From assembly GCA_903891475.1 (NCBI GenBank), contig CAITEP010000046.1, forward strand, positions 1-33,758: a stretch of 33,758 bases of DNA, read 5' to 3'. The notes beneath the pieces were generated by a model. It did not search any database. It was given only the letters and a program-made list of their open reading frames with translations, and was not told where the DNA came from. The position numbers and the translations under genes were made by a program. Numbering within the stretch: the first letter of the stretch is position 1; each line of letters starts with the position of its first letter. Source of the stretch: an uncultured Mucilaginibacter sp. (GTDB lineage: Bacteria > Bacteroidota > Bacteroidia > Sphingobacteriales > Sphingobacteriaceae). Below, in pieces: positions 14,966 to 23,389 of this stretch.

Positions 14966-16348
14966 ATGGAACAGTTTGATGCCATTGTGATAGGCTCTGG
15001 TCAGGCTGGAGGTCCGCTAGCCAAAAAATTGGCGCTGGCTGGTAAAAAAACAGCCTTGGTTGAAAAAAGATGGATAGGCGGCACCTGCGTTAATGACGGA
15101 TGTACGCCCACCAAAACCTGGGTAGCCTCGGCTAAGGCGGCATACATGGCATCACATAGTAAACATTTGGGTATTGATATTGAGGGATACTCGGTAAATA
15201 TGCCGGTAATAAAAAGCCGTAAGGCGGAGATTGTCCATCAATTTAGGGATGGCAGCCTAAAAGGCCTGGAAGCTACTGATAACCTAACCGTTTATTTCGG
15301 AACAGCCTCATTTACTGGTCATAAAACCATCGCTATCGCCCTAAATGAGGGCGGTGCTATCGAGCTAAAAGCCGATTTGTTTTTTATAAACACAGGTGCC
15401 AAACCCTTTATCCCCGAGGTGGAAGGTATCCACGATATTGATTACCTCGACTCCACAAAAATCTTGGAGCTTGATACAGTTCCCGAACACCTCTTGGTAC
15501 TAGGTGGCAACTATATAGGCTTGGAGTTTGGGCAAATGTTCAGCAGGTTTGGTAGCAAGGTTACGGTGTTAGAAAGGTCGGGCAGGATTGTATCGAGAGA
15601 AGATGAGGATGTTTCTGAAACCTTACACCAAATTCTGACAGCGGAGGATATTGTTATCTACACCAATACTTCTTTGAGTAAACTGGAAAAGGTTGGTAAC
15701 CAAATAGCTGTCACCATTTTAAACAATGGGGTGGAAGAAAAAATTATAGTTTCGCATGTTTTGGTTGCCACCGGAAGAACTCCAAATACAGCAGAACTAC
15801 AGCTTGATAAAACTGGAGTTGAAGTAAACCCACAAGGTTTTATTAAAGTAAATAACCAGCTTGAAACATCAACATCAGGCATTTATGCCTTGGGAGACGT
15901 GAAAGGTGGTCCTTCATTTACGCATATCTCCTACAATGATTTTACCATAGTTTACAGGAATTTGATAGAAGGTGCCAATTTAAACATCAGCGACCGACCA
16001 GTACCCTATTGCATGTTTACCGACCCGCAACTTGGGCATATTGGCCTGAGTGAGCAGGATGCCAAAAAGCTTAACCTAAATTATAAGGTTGCCAAAATGC
16101 CCATGGCTTATGTAGCGCGTGCCATTGAAAACGGCGATACGCGCGGCTTTATGAAAGCCATTGTGGACGCCGACACCAAACAAATTTTAGGCGCAACGGT
16201 TTTAGGCCCCGAAGGTGGTGAGATTATGACTATTTTTCAAATGGCGATGATGGGCAATATTACCTATGAACAATTGCGCTATTGCGTTTTCGCTCACCCG
16301 CTCTATGCCGAATCCATCAATAATTTATTCTTTTCGTTCGACAATTAA
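14966..16348 (+). CDS. FAD-dependent disulfide reductase (mercuric/lipoamide reductase family)
   Basis: A 460-aa class I pyridine nucleotide-disulfide oxidoreductase. The FAD-binding loop is IGSGQAGGP (9-17). The redox-active disulfide is C41/C46 in GGTCVNDGCTPTKT. The NAD(P)-binding domain shows LGGNYIGLEFGQ, and the second FAD segment is YALGDVKGG. The C-terminal dimer-interface base pair is H444/E449 in HPLYAE. It lacks the N-terminal metal-binding domain and the C-terminal Cys pair of true mercuric reductases. Relatives reduce lipoamide, glutathione or mycothiol disulfides. Being second in an operon that makes ergothioneine, it may reduce an oxidised thiol/thione, possibly ergothioneine disulfide, but the substrate cannot be read from sequence. 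It starts 1 base after the DUF427 stop and ends 8 bases before the ABC gene. Confidence 0.88.
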   Translation: MEQFDAIVIGSGQAGGPLAKKLALAGKKTALVEKRWIGGTCVNDGCTPTKTWVASAKAAYMASHSKHLGIDIEGYSVNMPVIKSRKAEIVHQFRDGSLKGLEATDNLTVYFGTASFTGHKTIAIALNEGGAIELKADLFFINTGAKPFIPEVEGIHDIDYLDSTKILELDTVPEHLLVLGGNYIGLEFGQMFSRFGSKVTVLERSGRIVSREDEDVSETLHQILTAEDIVIYTNTSLSKLEKVGNQIAVTILNNGVEEKIIVSHVLVATGRTPNTAELQLDKTGVEVNPQGFIKVNNQLETSTSGIYALGDVKGGPSFTHISYNDFTIVYRNLIEGANLNISDRPVPYCMFTDPQLGHIGLSEQDAKKLNLNYKVAKMPMAYVARAIENGDTRGFMKAIVDADTKQILGATVLGPEGGEIMTIFQMAMMGNITYEQLRYCVFAHPLYAESINNLFFSFDN

Positions 16349-16356
16349 TTCGATAT

Positions 16357-17313
16357 ATGATTAAGGTTGAGGGCTTAAGCAAAAATTACGGTTTGGTAAA
16401 AGCTGTCGACCATATTTCTTTCGAGGTTGCCGAACATCAAAACCTAATTTTATTAGGCACCAGTGGTTGTGGTAAAACTACTACCCTTAAAATGATTAAT
16501 CACTTAATCAACCCCTCTGAAGGGAGGATATGGATTAATGGGGTCGACATCACCAAAGAACAACCGGAAACCCTACGCCGTAAAATTGGCTATGTTTTGC
16601 AAAATTATGGGCTGTTTCCGCATTATACCGTTGCCCAAAATATTGCCATCGTTCCCCAATTATTAAAATGGGATAAGCTAAAAACCCAAAAAAGAACCCT
16701 TGAACTATTAGAAAAATTACACCTACCCACCGATATATTAAGCACTTACCCCAGCGAATTAAGCGGCGGACAGCAACAGCGCATAGGCTTAGCCAGGGCA
16801 TTAGCAGCCAACCCGCCTGTGCTGTTAATGGATGAACCTTTTGGCGCGCTCGATAATGTAACCAAAGCAAACATACATGCAGAGTTTTTGGCGCTGGATG
16901 AACTCAAACAAAAAACCATTATCATGGTTACCCACGATGTGCAGGAGGCTTTTGAACTAGGCGACCGTATTTGTTTGATGGATAAAGGAAAAATTGTGCA
17001 GGATGGCAGTCCAACGGAATTGCTTTTAAAACCGACTAATGATTTTGTAGCTGGCTTTTTAAAGGAACAACAACTATTGCTGGAATTTAAAACCACCAAA
17101 GTATTGGATTTATGGGCATTACTAAACGTAAGCCATCTAAGCAATATTGAGCCGACTGTAAATGCAGACCTTGATTTGTGGACATTGATTGAACTTATTA
17201 AAAAACAAAAAATCGACACTATAACCATACAAAACAGCGCGAATGGTGAAGTAAAAACCCTAAGGTTTGAAGCAATAATGCAGGCGTTTTATCAATATAT
17301 AAAGGCAAAATGA
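16357..17313 (+). CDS. ABC transporter ATPase, betaine/ergothioneine type
   Basis: A 318-aa ATPase of the OpuCA/ProV group. Motifs are Walker A GTSGCGKTT (34-42), Q-loop Gln82 in VLQNYGLFPH, signature LSGGQQQR (135-142), Walker B LLMDEP (156-161) and switch His193 in VTHD. The C-terminal 80 residues lie where osmoprotectant ATPases have CBS domains, but the match looks degenerate. It energises the permease encoded next, whose start overlaps its stop by 4 bases (ATGA). Fused permease/binding proteins with such an ATPase are known from ergothioneine importers (EgtUV). Position within an egt operon makes ergothioneine or its precursor hercynine a likely cargo, though glycine betaine or choline cannot be ruled out. 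Confidence 0.9.
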   Translation: MIKVEGLSKNYGLVKAVDHISFEVAEHQNLILLGTSGCGKTTTLKMINHLINPSEGRIWINGVDITKEQPETLRRKIGYVLQNYGLFPHYTVAQNIAIVPQLLKWDKLKTQKRTLELLEKLHLPTDILSTYPSELSGGQQQRIGLARALAANPPVLLMDEPFGALDNVTKANIHAEFLALDELKQKTIIMVTHDVQEAFELGDRICLMDKGKIVQDGSPTELLLKPTNDFVAGFLKEQQLLLEFKTTKVLDLWALLNVSHLSNIEPTVNADLDLWTLIELIKKQKIDTITIQNSANGEVKTLRFEAIMQAFYQYIKAK

Positions 17314-18881
17314 ACGAGCATACATTAAATTTATGGGAGTTTATGGTACAGCAAGCTGATAAATTGGCTGTGCAAACTTTACAACATATTGGGCTTACCT
17401 TCATTGCCTTAATTCTGGCGGTGCTAATTGGCTTACCCTTAGGCATTTTCATCACGCGCAAAAAACAATTCTCCGGGGCTATACTGGGTGTGGCTAGTGT
17501 GTTACAAACCATTCCTAGCATTGCTTTATTAGGCTTTTTAATACCCGTTTTAGGCATTGGACCAAAACCAGCCATTTTCGCTTTATTTTTATATGCCTTG
17601 TTACCCATTATCCGCAATACTTTTACCGGGATAACAGGTGTCGACCCATCAGTAAAAGAAGCCGCAGTAGCCACTGGAATGAATAAATGGCAAATATTGT
17701 TTAAGGTTGAATTACCCCTTGCCATGCCTGTAATTTTTGCAGGGATACGTACCGCAACGGTAATAACCGTTGGCGTAGCTACCCTAGCGTCGTATATTGC
17801 GGCAGGTGGTTTGGGCGAGTTTATTTTTGGAGGCATCTCGCTTAACAATACCAATATGATTTTGGCAGGTGCCATCCCCGCGGCTCTATTGGCTGTTATT
17901 TTTAATTTTTTACTTTCGAGGTTACAAAAGATTAACGTCGCAAAAATAAACTCAGTTACTAAGGTTTTACCATTTTTATTGTTGCTGTTGGCTTCGCTTT
18001 ATTTTGCACCATCGGCCTATGGAAGCAAGTTAAAGGCTGGTTTTACGCCTGAATTTATGGGCAGAAGCGACGGTAATCTTGGTTTGATTGAAAAGTATGG
18101 GCTAAAAATAAACACAGTGGTAATAAACGATGCCGTTATGTATAAAGCTGCTTATGAGAAACAATTGGATGTAATTAGCGGCTATTCAACCGATGGCAGA
18201 TTGGCCGCTTTTAATTTGGTGATTTTACAGGATGACAGGCATATTTTTCCTCCTTATTATGCGGCTCCCATCATAAAGCAAGCTACCCTCAAAAAATATC
18301 CCGACCTTGAAAATACGCTTAATTTATTGTCGGGAAAAATAAATGATTCGGTAATGACCCGGTTAAACTACCTAACCGATTATCTACACCAAAGCCCCGA
18401 ACAAGTTGCTAAAGATTTTTTGGTAGCAAATCATCTCTATAAGCCATCAAGAAGAGGTCACGAAGGTACTATCATTATTGGCTCTAAAATTTTTGGCGAA
18501 CAATATATACTGGCCAATATGTATGCCCTATTAATAAAGGGTAACACCAATTACGATGTAGCCACAAAAACCGGATTAGGCGGCACCAAAATATGTTTTG
18601 AGGCATTGAACAATAATCAAATTGATTTTTATCCAGAATATACGGGTACCGGTCTATTGGCTATTTTAAAACCTTCGGTAAAAACGGTTGTTGCTGTAAG
18701 TGTGGGTAAAGATATTACCTATAATTATGTGAACACCGAGTTCGAAAAAAAATATGATATAAAATGGCTGAAGCCCATAGGCTTCAACAACGCCTACGCT
18801 TTAATGATGCGAAAAAATCAGGCAAATTCGCTACACATTAAAACTATTAGCGAACTTAGTACGTATTTAAACCAAAAATAG
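17310..18881 (+). CDS. Fused ABC permease and circularly permuted substrate-binding domain
   Basis: A 523-aa membrane protein. Residues 20-205 form a BPD-type permease with the EAA loop (EAAVATGMNKWQILFKVELP, 117-136). A further hydrophobic helix (217-233) leads to an OpuAC-like binding domain outside the membrane. Its two halves are in swapped order. Residues 240-377 (ending with DVISGYSTDGRLAAFNLVIL, HIFPPYYAAP and a GKI..LNY region) correspond to the C-terminal half of OpuCC-type proteins. Residues 386-523 (GTIIIGSKIFGEQYILANMY, then YPEYTGTGLL, then GFNNAYALMMRK) correspond to the N-terminal half. The join at the C-terminus (ISELSTYLNQK) is where the normal protein would run into the KAGF segment at 242. 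The permease is probably an importer of ergothioneine or a related betaine, because egtB follows 3 bases later. The permutation is seen directly. The ligand is inferred. Confidence 0.9.
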   Translation: MNEHTLNLWEFMVQQADKLAVQTLQHIGLTFIALILAVLIGLPLGIFITRKKQFSGAILGVASVLQTIPSIALLGFLIPVLGIGPKPAIFALFLYALLPIIRNTFTGITGVDPSVKEAAVATGMNKWQILFKVELPLAMPVIFAGIRTATVITVGVATLASYIAAGGLGEFIFGGISLNNTNMILAGAIPAALLAVIFNFLLSRLQKINVAKINSVTKVLPFLLLLLASLYFAPSAYGSKLKAGFTPEFMGRSDGNLGLIEKYGLKINTVVINDAVMYKAAYEKQLDVISGYSTDGRLAAFNLVILQDDRHIFPPYYAAPIIKQATLKKYPDLENTLNLLSGKINDSVMTRLNYLTDYLHQSPEQVAKDFLVANHLYKPSRRGHEGTIIIGSKIFGEQYILANMYALLIKGNTNYDVATKTGLGGTKICFEALNNNQIDFYPEYTGTGLLAILKPSVKTVVAVSVGKDITYNYVNTEFEKKYDIKWLKPIGFNNAYALMMRKNQANSLHIKTISELSTYLNQK

Positions 18882-18884
18882 GGA

Positions 18885-20036
18885 ATGGATATTACCGACT
18901 GTTATATAAAAACACGCAAGCATACCGAATCAATTTGTAGCCCATTGCAAACTGAAGATTATGTGGTACAACCTATTGACTTTGTTAGTCCGCCTAAATG
19001 GCATTTAGGGCATACCACCTGGTTTTTCGAAACATTTATCCTTAAGCCTTATTTTATGGGCTATCAGGAATTCAATCCCGATTATGACTATGTTTTTAAT
19101 AGCTACTATGAAACCGTAGGCAACCGAGTGATAAGAACCGACCGTGGTAATTTAAGTCGACCAACCGTCATAGAAATTAACCTTTACCGGGAATATGTCG
19201 ATAAGGCGATGGTAACTTTCCTAAATGAAGGCATTAGCGAGGAAGTAAAAGAATTAGTTATCCTCGGCTTCAACCATGAAGAACAGCATCAGGAATTATT
19301 ATTTACCGATATTAAATACATTTTAGGGCATAACCCCTTATTCCCGGCTTATAGCAAAACCTATGTTTCCCCTAAAATAGAGATAAATAACGCTTCAGAT
19401 TTTCTCAATGTTGAGGAGGGGGTTTATGAGGTTGGCTTTAAAGGCAATGGTTTTTGTTTTGATAACGAGTTAAACCCACATAAAGTTTATTTAAACAACT
19501 ATCAAATTGCCAGCAACTTGGTTAGCAATGCCCAATATTTGGAATTTATAAACAGCAATGGGTACCATGATTTTAGGCACTGGCATGCCGAAGGTTGGGA
19601 TTGGGTAAAGACTAATAAAATAGAGGCTCCACTTTACTGGCACCTTATAAACGGGGAATGGCACCATTATACTTTAAACGGACTAACCCCATTAAACCTG
19701 CATGAGCCAGTTTGCCATATAAGTTACTTCGAAGCTTATGCCTACGCGTCTTGGAAAGGTTTAAGGTTACCTACCGAATTTGAGTGGGAAGTAGCGGCTA
19801 CCCAATTTAAATGGGGTAAATGTTGGGAATGGACCGAAAGCAGCTATTTACCCTACCCTGGTTTTACCAAGGCTCCCGGTGCCATTGGCGAATACAATGG
19901 TAAATTTATGGTGAACCAAAAAGTATTGCGCGGCGCTTCGGAGGTAACTCCTGCCGGGCATAGTCGCATAACTTATCGTAATTTTTTTCAAACTAATTTA
20001 AGATGGCAGTTTACCGGAATTAGGCTGGCCAAATAA
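18885..20036 (+). CDS. egtB: EgtB, iron-dependent ergothioneine sulfoxide synthase
   Basis: A 383-aa enzyme with an N-terminal DinB-like iron-binding domain and a C-terminal formylglycine-generating-enzyme (FGE/sulfatase-modifying) domain from about residue 165. The likely iron ligands are in KWHLGHTTWFFE (H40/H43) and HEEQHQE (H131, H135). A tyrosine pair, Y74/Y75 in FNSYYETVGNR, resembles that of EgtB enzymes that use cysteine directly. The FGE part shows ISYFEAYAYASWKGLRLPTE and the closing RWQFTGIRLA. EgtB joins hercynine and a thiol donor with O2 to give a sulfoxide on the way to ergothioneine. It lacks the fused methyltransferase of OvoA, since EgtD is a separate downstream gene. No egtA, egtC or egtE is in the window. 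The final C-S lyase step must come from elsewhere. Confidence 0.92.
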   Translation: MDITDCYIKTRKHTESICSPLQTEDYVVQPIDFVSPPKWHLGHTTWFFETFILKPYFMGYQEFNPDYDYVFNSYYETVGNRVIRTDRGNLSRPTVIEINLYREYVDKAMVTFLNEGISEEVKELVILGFNHEEQHQELLFTDIKYILGHNPLFPAYSKTYVSPKIEINNASDFLNVEEGVYEVGFKGNGFCFDNELNPHKVYLNNYQIASNLVSNAQYLEFINSNGYHDFRHWHAEGWDWVKTNKIEAPLYWHLINGEWHHYTLNGLTPLNLHEPVCHISYFEAYAYASWKGLRLPTEFEWEVAATQFKWGKCWEWTESSYLPYPGFTKAPGAIGEYNGKFMVNQKVLRGASEVTPAGHSRITYRNFFQTNLRWQFTGIRLAK

Positions 20037-20044
20037 AAACATAC

Positions 20045-21037
20045 ATGAAAACTAGCCAAACACCGCTAAACGAAATACAACCAACCGCTCAATCAAAAAC
20101 CAATCAGTTTTTGAATGATGTACTTCTTGGTTTACAATCAAACCCCAAACAACTTTACTCCAAATATTTTTATGATGCCATTGGCGACAAGCTTTTTCAG
20201 GATTTGATGAATTGCGAGGAATACTACCCTACCAATTGCGAACTGGAAATATTTTCGGAAAAAACCGCCGAAATATGCCAAGCTATGATTGCCGATGGTA
20301 GCGCTTTTGATTTATTGGAACTAGGTGCAGGAGATGCCACCAAATCAACCTATTTGCTACAGTATTTGTTGGATAACGGTGCTGATTTTACTTACCTGCC
20401 GATTGATATTTCAGAGCATGTAATATCGTACCTGCAACTTACCCTGCCCACTACCCTACCCGGTTTAAAAGTTGATGGTCTTAACGGCGAGTATTTTGAA
20501 ATGCTAAAAGAAAGCTCAGCCAATTCATCCAACCGTAAAGTGGTGTTGTTTTTAGGTTCGAACATCGGCAATATGGATGTGCAGGAAGCGGAAGCATTTT
20601 GCAAGGCCTTGCGCAATCAATTATCCCCAGGCGATTTGGTTTTGATTGGATTCGACCTAAAGAAAAACCCGTCGACTGTTTTGGCAGCTTATAATGATAG
20701 GGAAGGCATCACCAAAAGGTTCAATTTAAACTTATTAGAGCGGATAAATAGGGAACTGGGTGGTAATTTTAACATGGATAATTTTGAACATTACCCTACT
20801 TACGACCCTGCGACGGGTGCCTGTAAAAGTTATCTAGTTAGCCTATGCAATCAGGTGGTTACTATCAACAACCAACACATTCATTTTTTAAAGGATGAGT
20901 GCATCTACATGGAAATTTCGCAAAAGTTTTCGGTGGATGATATCAATCAAATGGCACAAAGCTGCAACTTCATGCCTGCCAATCAGTTCTTCGATAGTAA
21001 AAAATGGTTTATTGATGTTATTTGGGTAGCAGCCTAA
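20045..21037 (+). CDS. egtD: EgtD, histidine N-alpha-trimethyltransferase
   Basis: A 330-aa SAM-dependent methyltransferase that converts histidine to hercynine, the first step of ergothioneine synthesis. The SAM-binding motif is LELGAGDATKS (91-101). The family's substrate-domain signatures SKYFYDAIGDKLFQDL and EEYYPTNCE (about 39-66) are intact, followed by VVLFLGSNIGNM. Length and order match EgtD of other bacteria. It is the last gene of the operon, starting 8 bases after egtB, and is followed after 20 bases by a strong terminator. Expected in the cytoplasm. Confidence is high. Confidence 0.93.
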   Translation: MKTSQTPLNEIQPTAQSKTNQFLNDVLLGLQSNPKQLYSKYFYDAIGDKLFQDLMNCEEYYPTNCELEIFSEKTAEICQAMIADGSAFDLLELGAGDATKSTYLLQYLLDNGADFTYLPIDISEHVISYLQLTLPTTLPGLKVDGLNGEYFEMLKESSANSSNRKVVLFLGSNIGNMDVQEAEAFCKALRNQLSPGDLVLIGFDLKKNPSTVLAAYNDREGITKRFNLNLLERINRELGGNFNMDNFEHYPTYDPATGACKSYLVSLCNQVVTINNQHIHFLKDECIYMEISQKFSVDDINQMAQSCNFMPANQFFDSKKWFIDVIWVAA

Positions 21038-21056
21038 TTGGTTCGTACCAAAACAA

Positions 21057-21105
21057 AAATTCCGATAATTAGTTAAGGTTTTCCTAAAACTAATTATCGG
21101 AATTT
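21057..21105. terminator. Bidirectional terminator between egtD and the SPFH gene
   Basis: A perfect 18-bp stem pairs 21057-21074 with 21088-21105 around a 13-base loop. On the minus strand the tract TTTTTGTTTTGG follows at once, and on the + strand a T-rich run comes at 21116-21124. It lies between two converging stop codons, so it can serve both transcripts. Confidence 0.85.
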
Positions 21106-21122
21106 AATTAATATACTCTTTT

Positions 21123-22061
21123 TTATTTTTGGGTGTTATCTCTACTTATCTGATTCAATGCCATCATTTCTTTCATGGTGCGTTGCATAGCTTCACTTGA
21201 GCCATCCAAAAAGATAACGTTGCCTTTCGAGTTTTCAGCAAAATGCTTGATAGATTCTGTCCACATGGTAAACAAGATAACCGAAGTATCCATATTAGCT
21301 TCCTGCATTTCTTTCGCGGCAACCGACATACCCTTGGCCACTTCCTCCCTAAACAAAGCCACACCTTGTCCGCGTAATTGCGAGGCCTGGCGCTCGGCCT
21401 CTGCCGAAATCTTGATGGCATTACCTTCCGCCTCAGCCGCTTTGGTTTTGGTGATCAATAAAGCTTGTCCTTCGTTCTCGGCAGCAGCTTTCAAGTTGTT
21501 GGAGGCCACTACCTGACTCATTGATTTCATGATAACGTCATCAAACGTAATATCGTTCAATTGCAAATCTTGTAAATGGTAACCCCAACCTTCCAGCACC
21601 ACGTCCAATTGTTCTTTAACGTGCTCCACAATGTCGCGCCTTAAAATCAATACTTCCGATTGCCTTTTAGTAGCCACAAATGCCCTGATAGAGCCCTCTA
21701 CTGTACGTATCAAAGCCTGCATCAGGTTACGCTCATCAACAAATTTAAAGGCCACATTTTTAATAGTCTCCTCCTGCTGATCGAGTACCGAGTAAAGCAG
21801 CATGGCCTTAAAGTACACATTGGCTTGGTCAAAAGTTACCGCTTGAAATTCTAGCTCAACCGAACGGTTTTGGATAGAAATTTTTGAGTAAATACTCTCA
21901 ATAAACGGAATTTTAAAGTTTAATCCCGGGGTAAGTATCCTTCTGTACTTACCAAAAACGGTTATTACTACAATGCTTCCTTGCTTAACAGAAACAAATG
22001 ATGATAAAATAACAACCAACAAAATAAAAATGAAAACTAGAAAGCCTATTCCTGGTGTCAT
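21123..22061 (-). CDS. SPFH/band 7 (stomatin-like) membrane protein
   Basis: A 312-aa protein with an N-terminal membrane helix (about residues 5-27) followed by the SPFH domain (VSVKQGSIVVITVFGKYRRILTPG, about 23-200). A long Ala/Glu/Lys-rich coiled coil follows (NLKAAAENEGQALLITKTKAAEAEGNA onward). This is the stomatin/HflK-C-like layout. Such proteins form large membrane-bound rings or microdomains and often regulate membrane proteases or transporters. The next gene on this strand, a CapA-like lipoprotein, is transcribed separately. The egt operon converges on it across a shared terminator, so no functional tie is implied. The start at ATG 22061 gives a standard membrane anchor. Confidence 0.9.
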   Translation of the reverse strand: MTPGIGFLVFIFILLVVILSSFVSVKQGSIVVITVFGKYRRILTPGLNFKIPFIESIYSKISIQNRSVELEFQAVTFDQANVYFKAMLLYSVLDQQEETIKNVAFKFVDERNLMQALIRTVEGSIRAFVATKRQSEVLILRRDIVEHVKEQLDVVLEGWGYHLQDLQLNDITFDDVIMKSMSQVVASNNLKAAAENEGQALLITKTKAAEAEGNAIKISAEAERQASQLRGQGVALFREEVAKGMSVAAKEMQEANMDTSVILFTMWTESIKHFAENSKGNVIFLDGSSEAMQRTMKEMMALNQISRDNTQK

Positions 22062-22212
22062 GGTTTATGTTTATTTATTAGATTAAAGGTAGGGTAAATT
22101 ATTACAACATTTGAAACTATTTTTTGAGTTTAGTTTTTTGCCTCTATATACAGGTAGTGGCTGAGTACCATTGGTACCTTTAATAATTAAATAGGTTTTA
22201 AACGCTCTTTAA

Positions 22213-23334
22213 TTATTGTGTTTTTCTAAAAGTTCCGTTTTCGGCAATTAAAATGCCTGCATTAGGGAAATCGGTTTCGGTAAGTTGTTTTATTTTTATG
22301 GCGGCTTTATTTAAACTATCTGCTAATAAACCCTTATCGTGTGTTTGCCGGTAGGATACTATCCTGCCATTTAAAAATTCTCCCTTTTTGTTAATCGCTA
22401 CTTTAAGCAAGGGTGCCAAGCCGCAAACACCCGCTACACTTACACACCTGTAGGTACAAAAATTACCCAAGCTATAGGCAATTAAATGGTTGTTATAAAG
22501 CTCCATGGCCCTGCAAACATGGGGACCATTACCAAATACCAAATCGGCTCCGGCATCAATGGCGGTATGCGCAAAAGCATGAACATCACCACGCTTTTGG
22601 TTCAAAAACGATTCCATTTTAAAAGGCACATGCTCAAATTTGGAACCCTCTCCTCCCCCATGAAACGATACGATTAAAACATCGCAATGCTGTTTCAGTT
22701 CACTAACAATTTTGGTCACATTTTTTAACTCGAGCAATGGCAAGGTATTGGCATTGGGGGCAAAGGCGCAAAAACCAATGGTAACGCCCTTTATTTTAAA
22801 TATAGCACTCGGGTGACTCACCTGCCCCCCATAATTGATGCCTATACTATCCAAAACACGCATGGTTTTTACCCTGCCGGTATCGCCAAAATCGCCAATA
22901 TGGTTATTAGCCAAGCTTAAAATTTTAAAACCTGCATCCTTAAATACATTGCCATAATAAGTTGGCATTTTAAAAAGCCAAGCTTTACTTACTTGCTTTA
23001 ATTTATAAGATGCAGGCTTTGCCGCGTTTATTAGGGTGCCCTCCAGGTTACCAAAAGTAATGTCCGCGTTCTTGAGCTCATCTAAGGCAACACTAAAACT
23101 TCCCTTTGCACTATCAGGTGGTAGGGTTTTATTATCAGGGTAGGAGGTGCCAAGCATCAAATCGCCAACAGCAGCAATGGTGATAGTATCGACCACTTTA
23201 TCAACAATCGGAGTAACGGGCTTTTTTTTAACTTTATAAGCAATAGCTGGTTTCTTTTTTTCTACCGGAGCATTGTCGCAGCCAAAAAAAAACAACATCA
23301 AGGCACAAATTAGGATAGGTAATAAAGGTTTCAT
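22213..23334 (-). CDS. CapA-family lipoprotein (metallophosphatase fold)
   Basis: A 373-aa protein with a signal sequence and probable lipid-attachment Cys19 (LFFFGC), so it is likely an envelope lipoprotein. The CapA/PGA_cap domain starts around residue 50 and shows AVGDLMLG, FGNLEGTL, SLANNHIGDFG, VSFHGGGEGS and FGNGPH, the metal-binding positions of a calcineurin-like fold. CapA proteins are associated with poly-gamma-glutamate or capsule anchoring in some bacteria. In Bacteroidota the role of lone CapA proteins is unclear, and no pgs/cap partner genes are nearby. Its start codon directly follows a hairpin with a T-tract, which may limit expression from the upstream nlpC gene. Confidence 0.88.
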   Translation of the reverse strand: MKPLLPILICALMLFFFGCDNAPVEKKKPAIAYKVKKKPVTPIVDKVVDTITIAAVGDLMLGTSYPDNKTLPPDSAKGSFSVALDELKNADITFGNLEGTLINAAKPASYKLKQVSKAWLFKMPTYYGNVFKDAGFKILSLANNHIGDFGDTGRVKTMRVLDSIGINYGGQVSHPSAIFKIKGVTIGFCAFAPNANTLPLLELKNVTKIVSELKQHCDVLIVSFHGGGEGSKFEHVPFKMESFLNQKRGDVHAFAHTAIDAGADLVFGNGPHVCRAMELYNNHLIAYSLGNFCTYRCVSVAGVCGLAPLLKVAINKKGEFLNGRIVSYRQTHDKGLLADSLNKAAIKIKQLTETDFPNAGILIAENGTFRKTQ

Positions 23335-23340
23335 TCAAAA

Positions 23341-23369
23341 AAAATCCTTTCGGTTTGCGAAAGGATTTT
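23341..23369 (-). terminator. Terminator of nlpC abutting the capA start codon
   Basis: A 12-bp stem (23341-23352 with 23358-23369) with a 5-base loop. On the minus strand a run of eight T bases follows, ending about two bases before the capA ATG at 23334. It can end the nlpC transcript. Read-through would leave the hairpin in the capA leader. Confidence 0.8.
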
Positions 23370-23389
23370 CTATTTAGGCTTATAAATGG

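Noticed and set aside
14647..14985. 112-aa open frame on the minus strand over the DUF427 gene
   Set aside because: It is the antisense of a recognisable DUF427 coding sequence and covers its promoter. Its residues show no family motif.
14966..16348. True mercuric reductase
   Set aside because: The redox Cys pair is present, but the N-terminal metal-binding domain and the C-terminal Cys pair that bind mercury are missing, and no mer genes are nearby.
16746..17228. 160-aa minus-strand open frame inside the ABC ATPase gene
   Set aside because: It lies fully within an ATPase gene with all motifs intact. The Ser/Ser-rich composition is typical of antisense frames.
17219..17875. 218-aa minus-strand open frame inside the permease gene
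   Set aside because: It is antisense to the permease domain. The long opening comes from biased codon use and no domain is recognisable.
18885..21037. Ovothiol synthesis (OvoA) instead of ergothioneine
   Set aside because: OvoA carries its own C-terminal methyltransferase and needs no EgtD. Here the synthase is short and a separate EgtD follows it.
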